Source: Halobacteriales archaeon
GTDB lineage: Archaea > Thermoplasmatota > E2 > JACPAO01 > JAHFTW01
Assembly: GCA_020201445.1 (NCBI GenBank)
Contig: JAIVGU010000039.1
Coordinates: 1-8,612, forward strand
Reading direction: 5' to 3'
DNA length: 8,612 nucleotides
Shown here: positions 1-5,562 of the stretch, piece after piece
How positions within the stretch are numbered: position 1 is the first letter of the stretch
How the letters are laid out: the number at the start of each line of letters is the position of its first letter
Notes under the pieces: generated by a model
The model's input: the letters and a program-made list of their open reading frames with translations, nothing else
The model's database searches: none
Told to the model about the DNA's origin: nothing
Translations under genes and position numbers: made by a program

Positions 1-1048
1 GGTAGATGTGGACGTTGACGAAGTAGGTCGGCTTGTAGGCCGGGTAGTAGAGGTTGGAGGGCACCAGGATGTAGTGCGTGGCAATCTGGACGTCGTGGCG
101 CAGCACGTCGTTGAGGTTCAGCACCCGGCCGCTGGGGACGGGGACGGCGGGGGTGGGCCCGACGAGGGGAATCTGCTCGGAGGTGCTGGCCTGCTCGTAG
201 TTGCCCTGCGCGTCGTACTGCCAGATGGGCGGCTCGTTCTGGTCGGTGGGGCTGTTGTCGTTGCCGTCGTTGTTGGGCGCGGCCGAGAGGTCCTCGAAGA
301 CGAAGCGGTGGGCGCCGCCCCAGGTGCGCAGGGTGCGGACGGACTCGCCCCCCTGCAGGTCCTCGCGGAACTCCAGATAGTGGTACGTGCTGCGGTCCAT
401 GAGCCCCTTGGTGTAGGAGTCCAGGACGAAGACGGTGTAGCCGTCGGAGAAGCCGAGGCTGATGCCGAAGCGGGGCGCGTTGGCCTGGATCCAAGCGTCG
501 GTGGCGTTGGCGTCGACGTACTGGACCTCCTTCGGCACTTGGCCGGACTGGACGCAGGTCGTGGCGACGGGCCCCGGCGTGGGCGAGGTGAGGCGGTACT
601 GGCCGCTGGAGCGGTCGTAGTCGCACAGGTAGTCCGTCGGCGGGGCCATCCGCGCGGACCGCGTCATCTGGGCGAACAGCTCCTGCGCGAACGCCTCGGG
701 CGCGAAGGTGACGTCGTAGGCCAGGGTGAGGTCGAGCGGGAGGTGGAACTCCTGGAACCACAGGCCGCTGCGCGCGCGGTCCATCGGGGAGTAGGAGGTG
801 GCGAGGCCCTTGGTGATGCGCTGCGCGTCGACGAGCTTGGGGTCGACGCCCACCAGCACGACGTGGATGGGGATGGTGGCGGACAGGACCGTGGGCGTGC
901 CGATGGCGCCCGCCGTGCGCTCCAGCCCGGCGGCGACGCTCTCGTCGGGGCCGGCGGGGGCCTGGGGCTTGCTGGCGCACCCGGCCAGGAGGGCGGCCGC
1001 GACCAGGAGGCCGGCGACGGCGGCGGGAAGGAAGGGGTTGGCGCGCAT
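1..1048 (-). CDS. Putative lipoprotein of unknown function (3' end outside window)
   Basis: The reading frame starts at the ATG at 1048 and stays open for 349 codons to the window edge without a stop, so the C-terminus is missing. The N-terminus is a lipoprotein signal: a hydrophobic core at residues 9-22 and a lipobox LAGC with the acceptor cysteine at residue 24, followed by a Pro/Ala-rich linker. The mature part is soluble-looking, rich in Tyr, Asp and aromatic residues, starts with a beta-strand-like IPIHVVLVGVD segment, and has a Pro/Val-rich patch encoded at about 130-165. It should be anchored on the outer face of the cytoplasmic membrane. I do not recognise a family and propose no function. 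A CTTATT box 41 nt upstream supports this start. The gene is divergent from hps-rraA and shares its intergenic region. The reading is very unlikely to be a shadow, given the signal peptide and the strongly GC-biased third codon positions. Confidence 0.8.
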   Translation of the reverse strand, partial: MRANPFLPAAVAGLLVAAALLAGCASKPQAPAGPDESVAAGLERTAGAIGTPTVLSATIPIHVVLVGVDPKLVDAQRITKGLATSYSPMDRARSGLWFQEFHLPLDLTLAYDVTFAPEAFAQELFAQMTRSARMAPPTDYLCDYDRSSGQYRLTSPTPGPVATTCVQSGQVPKEVQYVDANATDAWIQANAPRFGISLGFSDGYTVFVLDSYTKGLMDRSTYHYLEFREDLQGGESVRTLRTWGGAHRFVFEDLSAAPNNDGNDNSPTDQNEPPIWQYDAQGNYEQASTSEQIPLVGPTPAVPVPSGRVLNLNDVLRHDVQIATHYILVPSNLYYPAYKPTYFVNVHIY

Positions 1049-1083
1049 GGCAGGACCGACGCCTGCGCGTGCCGGGCCCATGG

Positions 1084-1089
1084 AATAAG
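1084..1089 (-). promoter_or_regulatory. Candidate archaeal TATA box for the lipoprotein gene
   Basis: On the minus strand the sequence reads CTTATT, an AT-rich island in very GC-rich surroundings. It lies 41 nt upstream of the ATG at 1048, which would give a leader of about 10-15 nt if transcription starts about 25 nt downstream of the box. The same motif precedes three other genes in the window. Confidence 0.45.
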
Positions 1090-1122
1090 GATTGTGGGCG
1101 TTGCGTCCCCTGCTCCGCCTAT

Positions 1123-1171
1123 CCACGGATTCCACTGATGGCATGGATGGCCGCCGGCGTGGAATCCGTGG
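1123..1171. repeat. Perfect 13-bp inverted repeat, candidate operator
   Basis: The left arm CCACGGATTCCAC (1123-1135) and the right arm GTGGAATCCGTGG (1159-1171) are exact reverse complements separated by 23 nt. They lie between the divergent lipoprotein and hps-rraA genes, just downstream of a CCTATC box and upstream of the CTTGAA box at 1198. Arm centres are 36 bp apart. It could be a binding site for a dimeric regulator controlling one or both genes, or an RNA hairpin if transcription starts upstream of it. Confidence 0.6.
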
Positions 1172-1197
1172 CCCAGGAGGGGAGGCGGGGCACCAAC

Positions 1198-1203
1198 CTT
1201 GAA
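1198..1203 (+). promoter_or_regulatory. Candidate TATA box for hps-rraA
   Basis: CTTGAA, followed by AC, begins 30 nt before the ATG at 1228, the spacing expected for a leaderless archaeal transcript. It is a weaker match to the CTTATC boxes seen elsewhere in the window. A competing box, CCTATC at 1118-1123, sits 29 nt before an in-frame ATG at 1147, so the promoter is not settled. Confidence 0.3.
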
Positions 1204-1227
1204 ACGGCCGACCGCGTGGCCCAAGCC

Positions 1228-2607
1228 ATGCCCAAGCCCGCGGCCAAGCGCGGCCCCGCCAAGCCACCCGCCGCCAAGGCGGCCAAGCCCGCGGCGCCGG
1301 AGCCGCGCTGGCCGGTGCTGCAGATCGCCCTCGACGAGGTCAACCTCGACCGCGCCCTCCAGTACGCCCGCGAGGCGGTGGCCGGCGGCGCGGACTGGGT
1401 GGAGGCGGGGACGCCGCTCATCAAGGCGTGCGGCCTCGACGCGGTGCGCGCGCTCAAGCGGGAGTTCCCCGGCAAGGTCATCGTCGCGGACATGAAGACG
1501 ATGGACACCGGCGCGTTCGAGACCGAGATGGCGGTGAAGGCCGGCGCGGACGTCGTGGGCATCCTGGGGGCCGCCGACGACGGCACGGTCCGCGAGGCCG
1601 TGAAGGCGGCGCGCAAGTACGGCGCCAAGGTCTACATGGACCTCATCGGCGTCAAGGACAAGGTCCAGCGCGCGCGGGAGGCGCAGGCGCTCGGCTGCGA
1701 CTACGTGGCCCTGCACCTGGGCATCGATGAGCAGATGAAGCAGATGGCGGGCGGGTCGCCGATGCAGGTGCTGAAGTCCGTCGTCGCGGCCGTCACCATC
1801 CCGGTCCTCGTCGCGGGCGGCCTCAACACGGAGACCGTGGCGCCCTGCGTCAAGGCCGGCGCCGCCGTCGTCATCGTGGGCGGCGCGCTCACCAAGGCGC
1901 CCGACATCCAGGCCGAGGCGCGCAAGCTCAAGGCGGCCATCCGCGACCGCCGCGTCGTCCCGACGGCGTCGTTCAAGCGCTACGGGCAGGAGGAGTTGGC
2001 GGCCGCGTTCCGCCAGTGCAGCACCAGCAACGTGAGCGACGCCATGCACCGCAAGGGTGCGATGGCCGGCATCCACGCCCGGCAGCAGGGCCTCCGCGTC
2101 GCCGGCCGCGCCGTCACCGTGTTCACCGCCGACGGCGACTGGGCCAAGCCGGTGGAGGCCATCGAGGTGGCGCAGCCCGGCGACGTTCTCGTCATCGACT
2201 CCCGCGGCACCGAGGTCGCGATGTGGGGCGAGCTCGCCAGCCACTCCTGCCAGGTGCGCGGCATCGCCGGCGTCGTCATCGACGGTGCCATCCGCGACAT
2301 CGACGACATCCGCGCCATGGGCTTCCCCGCCTGGAGCCGCCACGTCGTCCCCAACGCCGGCGAGCCCAAGGGCTTCGGCGAGATCGGCGCCGAGGTGCGC
2401 TGCGGCGGCCAGACGGTCCGCAGCGGCGACTGGATCGTCGCGGACGACATGGGCGTCGTCGTCGTGCCCCAGGAGGAGGCGCACGAGGTCGCCAACCGCA
2501 GCCTGGAGGTCCACGAGCGGGAGGGCCGGCTGCGCGAAGAGATTCGCCGCGGCAGGACGCTCTCGTCGGTTCTTCAGTTGAAGAAGTGGGAGAAGGTCGT
2601 CGGGTAG
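1228..2607 (+). CDS. hps: 3-hexulose-6-phosphate synthase fused to an RraA-like domain
   Basis: This is a 459-residue two-domain protein. Residues about 28-240 are a TIM-barrel of the HPS/KGPDC (orotidine-decarboxylase-like) family with the family's D-x-K-x-x-D motif, ADMKTMD, at D88, K90 and D93, and a glycine-rich phosphate-binding end (VAGGLN near 195-200, VGGA near 217-220). HPS condenses formaldehyde and ribulose 5-phosphate; run in reverse, it is a known archaeal route to pentose phosphates. Residues about 250-459 resemble RraA/HMG-aldolase-like proteins: GELASHS, then DGAIRD (R356, D357), then DDMGVVVVP. The partner isomerase Phi is not in the window. RNase E inhibition is an unlikely role in an archaeon, so the second domain's reaction is open. 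I chose the ATG at 1228 because the Ala/Lys/Pro-rich tail follows it and a TATA-like box lies 30 nt upstream. In-frame ATGs at 1069, 1138 and 1147 lie upstream in apparently regulatory sequence. There is no clear ribosome-binding site. Confidence 0.9.
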   Translation: MPKPAAKRGPAKPPAAKAAKPAAPEPRWPVLQIALDEVNLDRALQYAREAVAGGADWVEAGTPLIKACGLDAVRALKREFPGKVIVADMKTMDTGAFETEMAVKAGADVVGILGAADDGTVREAVKAARKYGAKVYMDLIGVKDKVQRAREAQALGCDYVALHLGIDEQMKQMAGGSPMQVLKSVVAAVTIPVLVAGGLNTETVAPCVKAGAAVVIVGGALTKAPDIQAEARKLKAAIRDRRVVPTASFKRYGQEELAAAFRQCSTSNVSDAMHRKGAMAGIHARQQGLRVAGRAVTVFTADGDWAKPVEAIEVAQPGDVLVIDSRGTEVAMWGELASHSCQVRGIAGVVIDGAIRDIDDIRAMGFPAWSRHVVPNAGEPKGFGEIGAEVRCGGQTVRSGDWIVADDMGVVVVPQEEAHEVANRSLEVHEREGRLREEIRRGRTLSSVLQLKKWEKVVG

Positions 2608-2746
2608 GGCTGCCTTCCAACTGCCTGACCGCGAAACCCGCGAACTGAAGAAAACCGGGAGCCAATGGAGATTCCAGGAGGCCCAGCAGCTTCCACGGCA
2701 GGTGTGCACCTCCGGGACCGTTCAGCGAAAAGCGCCACCGGCGGTC

Positions 2747-2763
2747 GCCTTCGGCGCGAAGGC
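2747..2763. repeat. 7-bp inverted repeat abutting the TATA-like box
   Basis: GCCTTCG (2747-2753) and CGAAGGC (2757-2763) are exact reverse complements around a 3-nt spacer. The right arm touches the CTTATC box at 2763-2768, so the repeat covers the place where an archaeal BRE would lie. It could be a small operator. Chance is possible in GC-rich sequence. Confidence 0.3.
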
Positions 2764-2768
2764 TTATC
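2763..2768 (+). promoter_or_regulatory. Candidate TATA box for the small secreted-protein gene
   Basis: CTTATC lies 38 nt before the ATG at 2801 with no Shine-Dalgarno sequence in between, implying a leader of about 10 nt. The 193-nt gap between hps-rraA and this gene otherwise holds only short inverted repeats. Confidence 0.5.
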
Positions 2769-2800
2769 GGAACCCGGCCTGCTGCCGCCAACGGATCGCC

Positions 2801-3137
2801 ATGCAGACCTCCACTCCGGCAAGCGTTCGCCGCAGGCCCGCCGCCGTCGCCGGCATCGCCCTCGCGCTCCTCCTGGCCATCCCGGCAGGCGCAACTGGCA
2901 GGGGAGTGCGGCACCAACGGCGGCGGCTCGGCCTGCGTGGACGACTATCCTGGGGCAGGGCTGCTGCTGGACGCCAGGGGCATCGACCGCTTCCAGGACG
3001 CCGCGGGCACCTGCCAGGACACGGCGGCCAGCCCCGCCGCCTGCACCGTCGTCCCGAAGGGCACGCTCGGGGCGCAGGTCGACGCCGACTGCCGGCTAGC
3101 GCCCGCGGATCCGGCCTGCTCCCTGCTGGGCCTGTGA
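2801..3137 (+). pseudogene. Small secreted six-cysteine protein, frameshifted
   Basis: The ATG at 2801 opens a clear secretion signal: MQTSTPASVRRR, then a hydrophobic core to about residue 28, ending AIPAGA. The frame then turns into an arginine-rich nonsense peptide that would run on into purA. One frame over, sequence from about 2895 gives a plausible mature domain, GECGTNGGGSACVDDYPGAG, continuing to a TGA at 3135-3137 with six cysteines (ECG, SACV, TCQ, AACT, DCR, PACS), enough for three disulfides. Removing one base between about 2890 and 2905, for example in the AA pair at 2893-2894 or the GGGG run at 2901-2904, joins both parts into a protein of about 111 residues. The first option would create an ALA-GEC signal-peptidase site. 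Its function is unknown. It may be a real frameshift mutation or a sequencing indel. A CTTATC box 38 nt upstream supports the start. Confidence 0.55.
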
Positions 3138-3143
3138 GGTCCC

Positions 3144-3161
3144 CCGCTCCAGGGAGGGCGG
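3144..3161 (+). terminator. Weak hairpin after the small gene
   Basis: CCGCTC (3144-3149) can pair with GGGCGG (3156-3161, including one G-U pair) seven bases after the stop codon, followed by a pyrimidine stretch. It sits just upstream of the purA TATA box, so it could help end the upstream transcript. There is no proper T-run, hence low confidence. Confidence 0.2.
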
Positions 3162-3167
3162 CACCCT

Positions 3168-3173
3168 CTTATC
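3168..3173 (+). promoter_or_regulatory. Candidate TATA box for purA
   Basis: CTTATC begins 28 nt before the purA ATG at 3196, which places the expected transcription start at or next to the start codon. No Shine-Dalgarno sequence is present, consistent with a leaderless mRNA. This is the cleanest example of the motif in the window. Confidence 0.55.
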
Positions 3174-3195
3174 GCACCCCTCAGTCGCCGCCGCG

Positions 3196-4467
3196 ATGCC
3201 GGTCACCGCGGTCATCGGGACGCAGTGGGGCGACGAGGGGAAGGGCAAGGTCGTCGACTACCTCGCCGAGCGCGCCAAGGTGGTCGTCCGCTTCCAGGGC
3301 GGCAACAACGCCGGCCACACCCTCGTCGTGGACGGCCAGACCTACAAGCTCCACCTCATCCCCAGCGGCGTCCTGCAGGGAAAGGTCGGCGTCATCGGCA
3401 ACGGCTGCGTCGTCGACCCCTTCGTCCTCGTCAAGGAGGTCGAGGAACTGCGCGCCCGCGGCGTCACCCCCGACCTGCGGCTCTCCGACCGCGCCCACCT
3501 CATCCTGCCCTACCACCAGGCCATCGACGCCGCCGAGGAGGCCGCCAAGGGTGCTGCGAAGGTCGGCACCACCGGGCGGGGCATCGGGCCGTGCTACGCC
3601 GACAAGGCCAGCCGCAGCGGCATCCAGGCCGGCGACCTGCTGCACCCCAAGCGCCTGGAGGAGAAGGTGCGCACCAACGTCCGCCTCAAGCAGGCCCTGC
3701 TGGCCGCCTACGGCTCGGGCGTGAAGCTCGACGCCGACGCCATCCTCAAGGAACTGGTTGCCGCCACCAACGCGCTGCGCCCGTTCATCGCCGACACGGC
3801 GAAGCTCCTCCAGGACGCCGTGCGCGAGGACGAGGCGGTCCTGCTCGAGGGCGCCCAAGGCGCGATGCTCGACCTCGACCACGGCACCTACCCGTTCGTC
3901 ACCTCCTCCGCCACCGCGTCGGGCGGGATGTGCTCCGGCTCCGGCCTGGCGCCGCGCGACATCGGCGACGTGGTCGGCGTCGTGAAGGCGTACACCACCC
4001 GCGTCGGCTCCGGCCCCTTCCCCACCGAGCTGGACATGGCGCAGGGCGCCGGCAAGCACCTCTCCGAGGTCGGCCGGGAGGTCGGCACGACGACCGGGCG
4101 CAAGCGGCGCTGCGGCTGGCTCGACCTCGTCGTCGTCAACCACGCCGTGCGGCTGTGCGGCGTCACCCACCTCGCGGTCACCAAGCTCGACGTCCTGAGC
4201 GGCGCCGGCCCCGTGCAGGTCTGCGTCGCGTACCAGATGCCCGACGGCCGCAAGGTGACCCACATCCCGAGCGACATCGAGGAGTTCGCCCTCGCCAAGC
4301 CGGTCTACCAGAGCTTCGAGGGCTGGAGCGACCTCGGCGACGGCACCTGGCAGGGCCTGCCGCAGGAGGCCCGCACCTTCCTGCAGTTCCTGCGCGAGCG
4401 CACCGGCGCCGCCATCAAGCTGGTCGGGACCGGACCAGGCCGCGACCAGACCGTCGTCGTGCGCTGA
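3196..4467 (+). CDS. purA: Adenylosuccinate synthetase
   Basis: PurA joins IMP and aspartate using GTP to give adenylosuccinate, the first committed step from IMP to AMP, in the cytoplasm. The 423-residue protein is full length for the family. It has the N-terminal GTQWGDEGKGK loop (residues 8-18, with the catalytic aspartate D13), GNNAGHT with catalytic H41, the IMP-binding VGTTGRGIGPCY at 123-134, GTTTGRKRRCGWLD at 297-310 (the loop that contacts aspartate and IMP) and the guanine-binding TKLD at 329-332. The ATG at 3196 puts the conserved GTQWGDEGKGK close to the N-terminus, as in the family, and lies 28 nt after a CTTATC box, so the mRNA is probably leaderless. It has its own promoter and is followed by an ABC importer cluster on the same strand after 63 nt. 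Nothing is odd in its sequence. Confidence 0.98.
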   Translation: MPVTAVIGTQWGDEGKGKVVDYLAERAKVVVRFQGGNNAGHTLVVDGQTYKLHLIPSGVLQGKVGVIGNGCVVDPFVLVKEVEELRARGVTPDLRLSDRAHLILPYHQAIDAAEEAAKGAAKVGTTGRGIGPCYADKASRSGIQAGDLLHPKRLEEKVRTNVRLKQALLAAYGSGVKLDADAILKELVAATNALRPFIADTAKLLQDAVREDEAVLLEGAQGAMLDLDHGTYPFVTSSATASGGMCSGSGLAPRDIGDVVGVVKAYTTRVGSGPFPTELDMAQGAGKHLSEVGREVGTTTGRKRRCGWLDLVVVNHAVRLCGVTHLAVTKLDVLSGAGPVQVCVAYQMPDGRKVTHIPSDIEEFALAKPVYQSFEGWSDLGDGTWQGLPQEARTFLQFLRERTGAAIKLVGTGPGRDQTVVVR

Positions 4468-4502
4468 CGCTCCAACCTCACAGCTACGTCATGGCGCAGG
4501 GT

Positions 4503-4508
4503 CTAAAC
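4503..4508 (+). promoter_or_regulatory. Candidate TATA-like box for the importer cluster
   Basis: CTAAAC begins 28 nt before the ATG at 4531, the same spacing as the purA box. It differs from the CTTATC motif, so the call is weaker. Confidence 0.3.
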
Positions 4509-4514
4509 CACCCC

Positions 4515-4520
4515 GGAGGT
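4515..4520 (+). promoter_or_regulatory. Shine-Dalgarno sequence of the binding-protein gene
   Basis: GGAGGT lies 10 nt before the ATG at 4531. It is the only convincing ribosome-binding site in the window and supports this start. It also suggests that this gene is translated from a leadered transcript, perhaps read-through from purA. Confidence 0.55.
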
Positions 4521-4530
4521 TGGGTCACCG

Positions 4531-5562
4531 ATGCGCAGGACCGCCCGCGCCGCCCTCCCGGTGGCGATCCTCCTGGCGGCCGCGCTTGCCGGCTGCACCG
4601 GCGCGGCGGGGGGCGACGGCATCCGGCTCGGCTACTTCCCCAACGTCACCCACGCCCAGGCGCTCTACGGCATCCAGGCCGGCCTCTACGCGCAGCAACT
4701 CGGCGGCCACGGCTTCACCCACACGCAGTTCAACGCCGGCCCCACCGCCCTGGAGTCGCTGCTGTCGGGCCAGGTGGACGCCACCTACGTCGGCCCCGGC
4801 CCCCTCATCAACGCCCTGGCCGCGACGGGTAGCGACGTGCTGCGCGTCATCGCCGGCTCGGCGTCGGGCGGGGCGCGCCTCATCCTGCGCGGCGACGTCC
4901 ACATCGCGGGCGACGCGGACCTCGGCGGCAAGGTGTTCGCCAGCCCGCAGCTCGGCAACTCGCAGGACATCAGCCTGAAGGACTACCTCCGTCAGCACGG
5001 CCACGCGACGGAGGACCGCGGCGGCGACGTCAAGGTCGTCAACGCCCAGAACCCCGACATCCTCTCCCTGTTCACGCAGGGGAAGGTCGATGGCGCCTGG
5101 GTGCCAGAGCCGTGGGCGACGCGCCTGGAGATGGACGGCGGCGGGAAGGAGCTGTTGGACGAGCGCTCGCTGTGGCCCGGCGGCCAGTTCGCCACCACCC
5201 TCCTCGTCACCACCTCCTCCTTCCTCTCCCAGCACGGCGACCTGGTGCGCAGCCTCCTCGAGGCGCACGTGCAGGCCACCGCCGCCGTCGCCGCCGCCAA
5301 CGCCTCCGTCCTCCAGGCGGTCAACGCCGGCATCCAGGCCGCGACGGGCAAGGAGCTCCCCGCCCCGCTGCTCGCGGCCTCCTTCACCAAGCTCAACTTC
5401 ACCAACGACCCGCTGGCCCCCACCCTGGCGGCCTTCGGCGACAAGGCCCGCGGCCTGGGGCTGCTGCGCGGCGACCTGCCGGCGCTCTCCCGGGTCGTCG
5501 ACCTGGGCCCCCTCAACGAGGTCCTGTCGCGCCACGGACGGCCCGGGGTGCCCCAGCCGTGA
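4531..5562 (+). CDS. ABC importer substrate-binding lipoprotein (sulfonate/nitrate/taurine class)
   Basis: This 343-residue protein is the extracellular binding component of an SsuA/NrtA/TauA-type importer. A hydrophobic signal ends in the lipobox LAGC with lipid-acceptor C22, followed by a short Gly/Ala linker. The mature domain opens with LGYFPNVTHAQALYG (residues 33-47), a characteristic start of the SsuA/NMT1-like periplasmic-binding fold. Further matches are QVDATYVGPGP near 77-87 and KVDGAWVPEPWA near 186-197, the two usual places where a repeated VD(A/G) pattern lines the ligand cleft. Length is normal. The substrate cannot be read from the sequence; sulfonates, nitrate, taurine or a thiamine-precursor-like compound are all possible. 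The stop overlaps the GTG start of the ATPase gene by 4 nt (GTGA), so the two are translationally coupled. The ATG follows a GGAGGT site. The binding protein itself looks intact although the downstream permease does not. Confidence 0.92.
   Translation: MRRTARAALPVAILLAAALAGCTGAAGGDGIRLGYFPNVTHAQALYGIQAGLYAQQLGGHGFTHTQFNAGPTALESLLSGQVDATYVGPGPLINALAATGSDVLRVIAGSASGGARLILRGDVHIAGDADLGGKVFASPQLGNSQDISLKDYLRQHGHATEDRGGDVKVVNAQNPDILSLFTQGKVDGAWVPEPWATRLEMDGGGKELLDERSLWPGGQFATTLLVTTSSFLSQHGDLVRSLLEAHVQATAAVAAANASVLQAVNAGIQAATGKELPAPLLAASFTKLNFTNDPLAPTLAAFGDKARGLGLLRGDLPALSRVVDLGPLNEVLSRHGRPGVPQP

Larger units (their letters stand above)
4472..4523 (+). promoter_or_regulatory. 8-bp inverted repeat covering the Shine-Dalgarno of the importer gene
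   Basis: CCAACCTC (4472-4479), just after the purA stop, is the exact reverse complement of GAGGTTGG (4516-4523), which contains most of the ribosome-binding site before the ATG at 4531. In a transcript reading through from purA the pair could fold and hide that site. A transcript starting at the TATA-like box at 4503 would lack the left arm. Confidence 0.35.

Noticed and set aside
8..1138. Plus-strand open frame opposite the lipoprotein gene
   Set aside because: It gives a Val/Gly/Asp-rich low-complexity product with no recognisable motif. The minus-strand frame has a proper lipoprotein signal.
1069..1227. N-terminal extension of hps-rraA to the ATGs at 1069, 1138 or 1147
   Set aside because: The stretch contains a perfect inverted repeat and TATA-like boxes, and the peptide does not resemble HPS. 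The start at 1147 remains the best alternative.
664..2709. Long minus-strand open frame of 681 codons opposite hps-rraA
   Set aside because: It is low-complexity (Ala/Asp/His/Leu-rich) and lies antisense to a clearly conserved enzyme. Long antisense frames are expected at this GC content because stop codons are rare.
2702..3724. A 340-codon plus-strand frame covering the small secreted gene and the start of purA
   Set aside because: Only its signal-peptide part (2801 to about 2895) is plausible. The rest is an out-of-frame reading of the mature domain and of purA.
4525..5535. Minus-strand open frame opposite the binding-protein gene
   Set aside because: It is antisense to a well-recognised SsuA-like lipoprotein and gives a repetitive Gly/Arg/Val-rich product.
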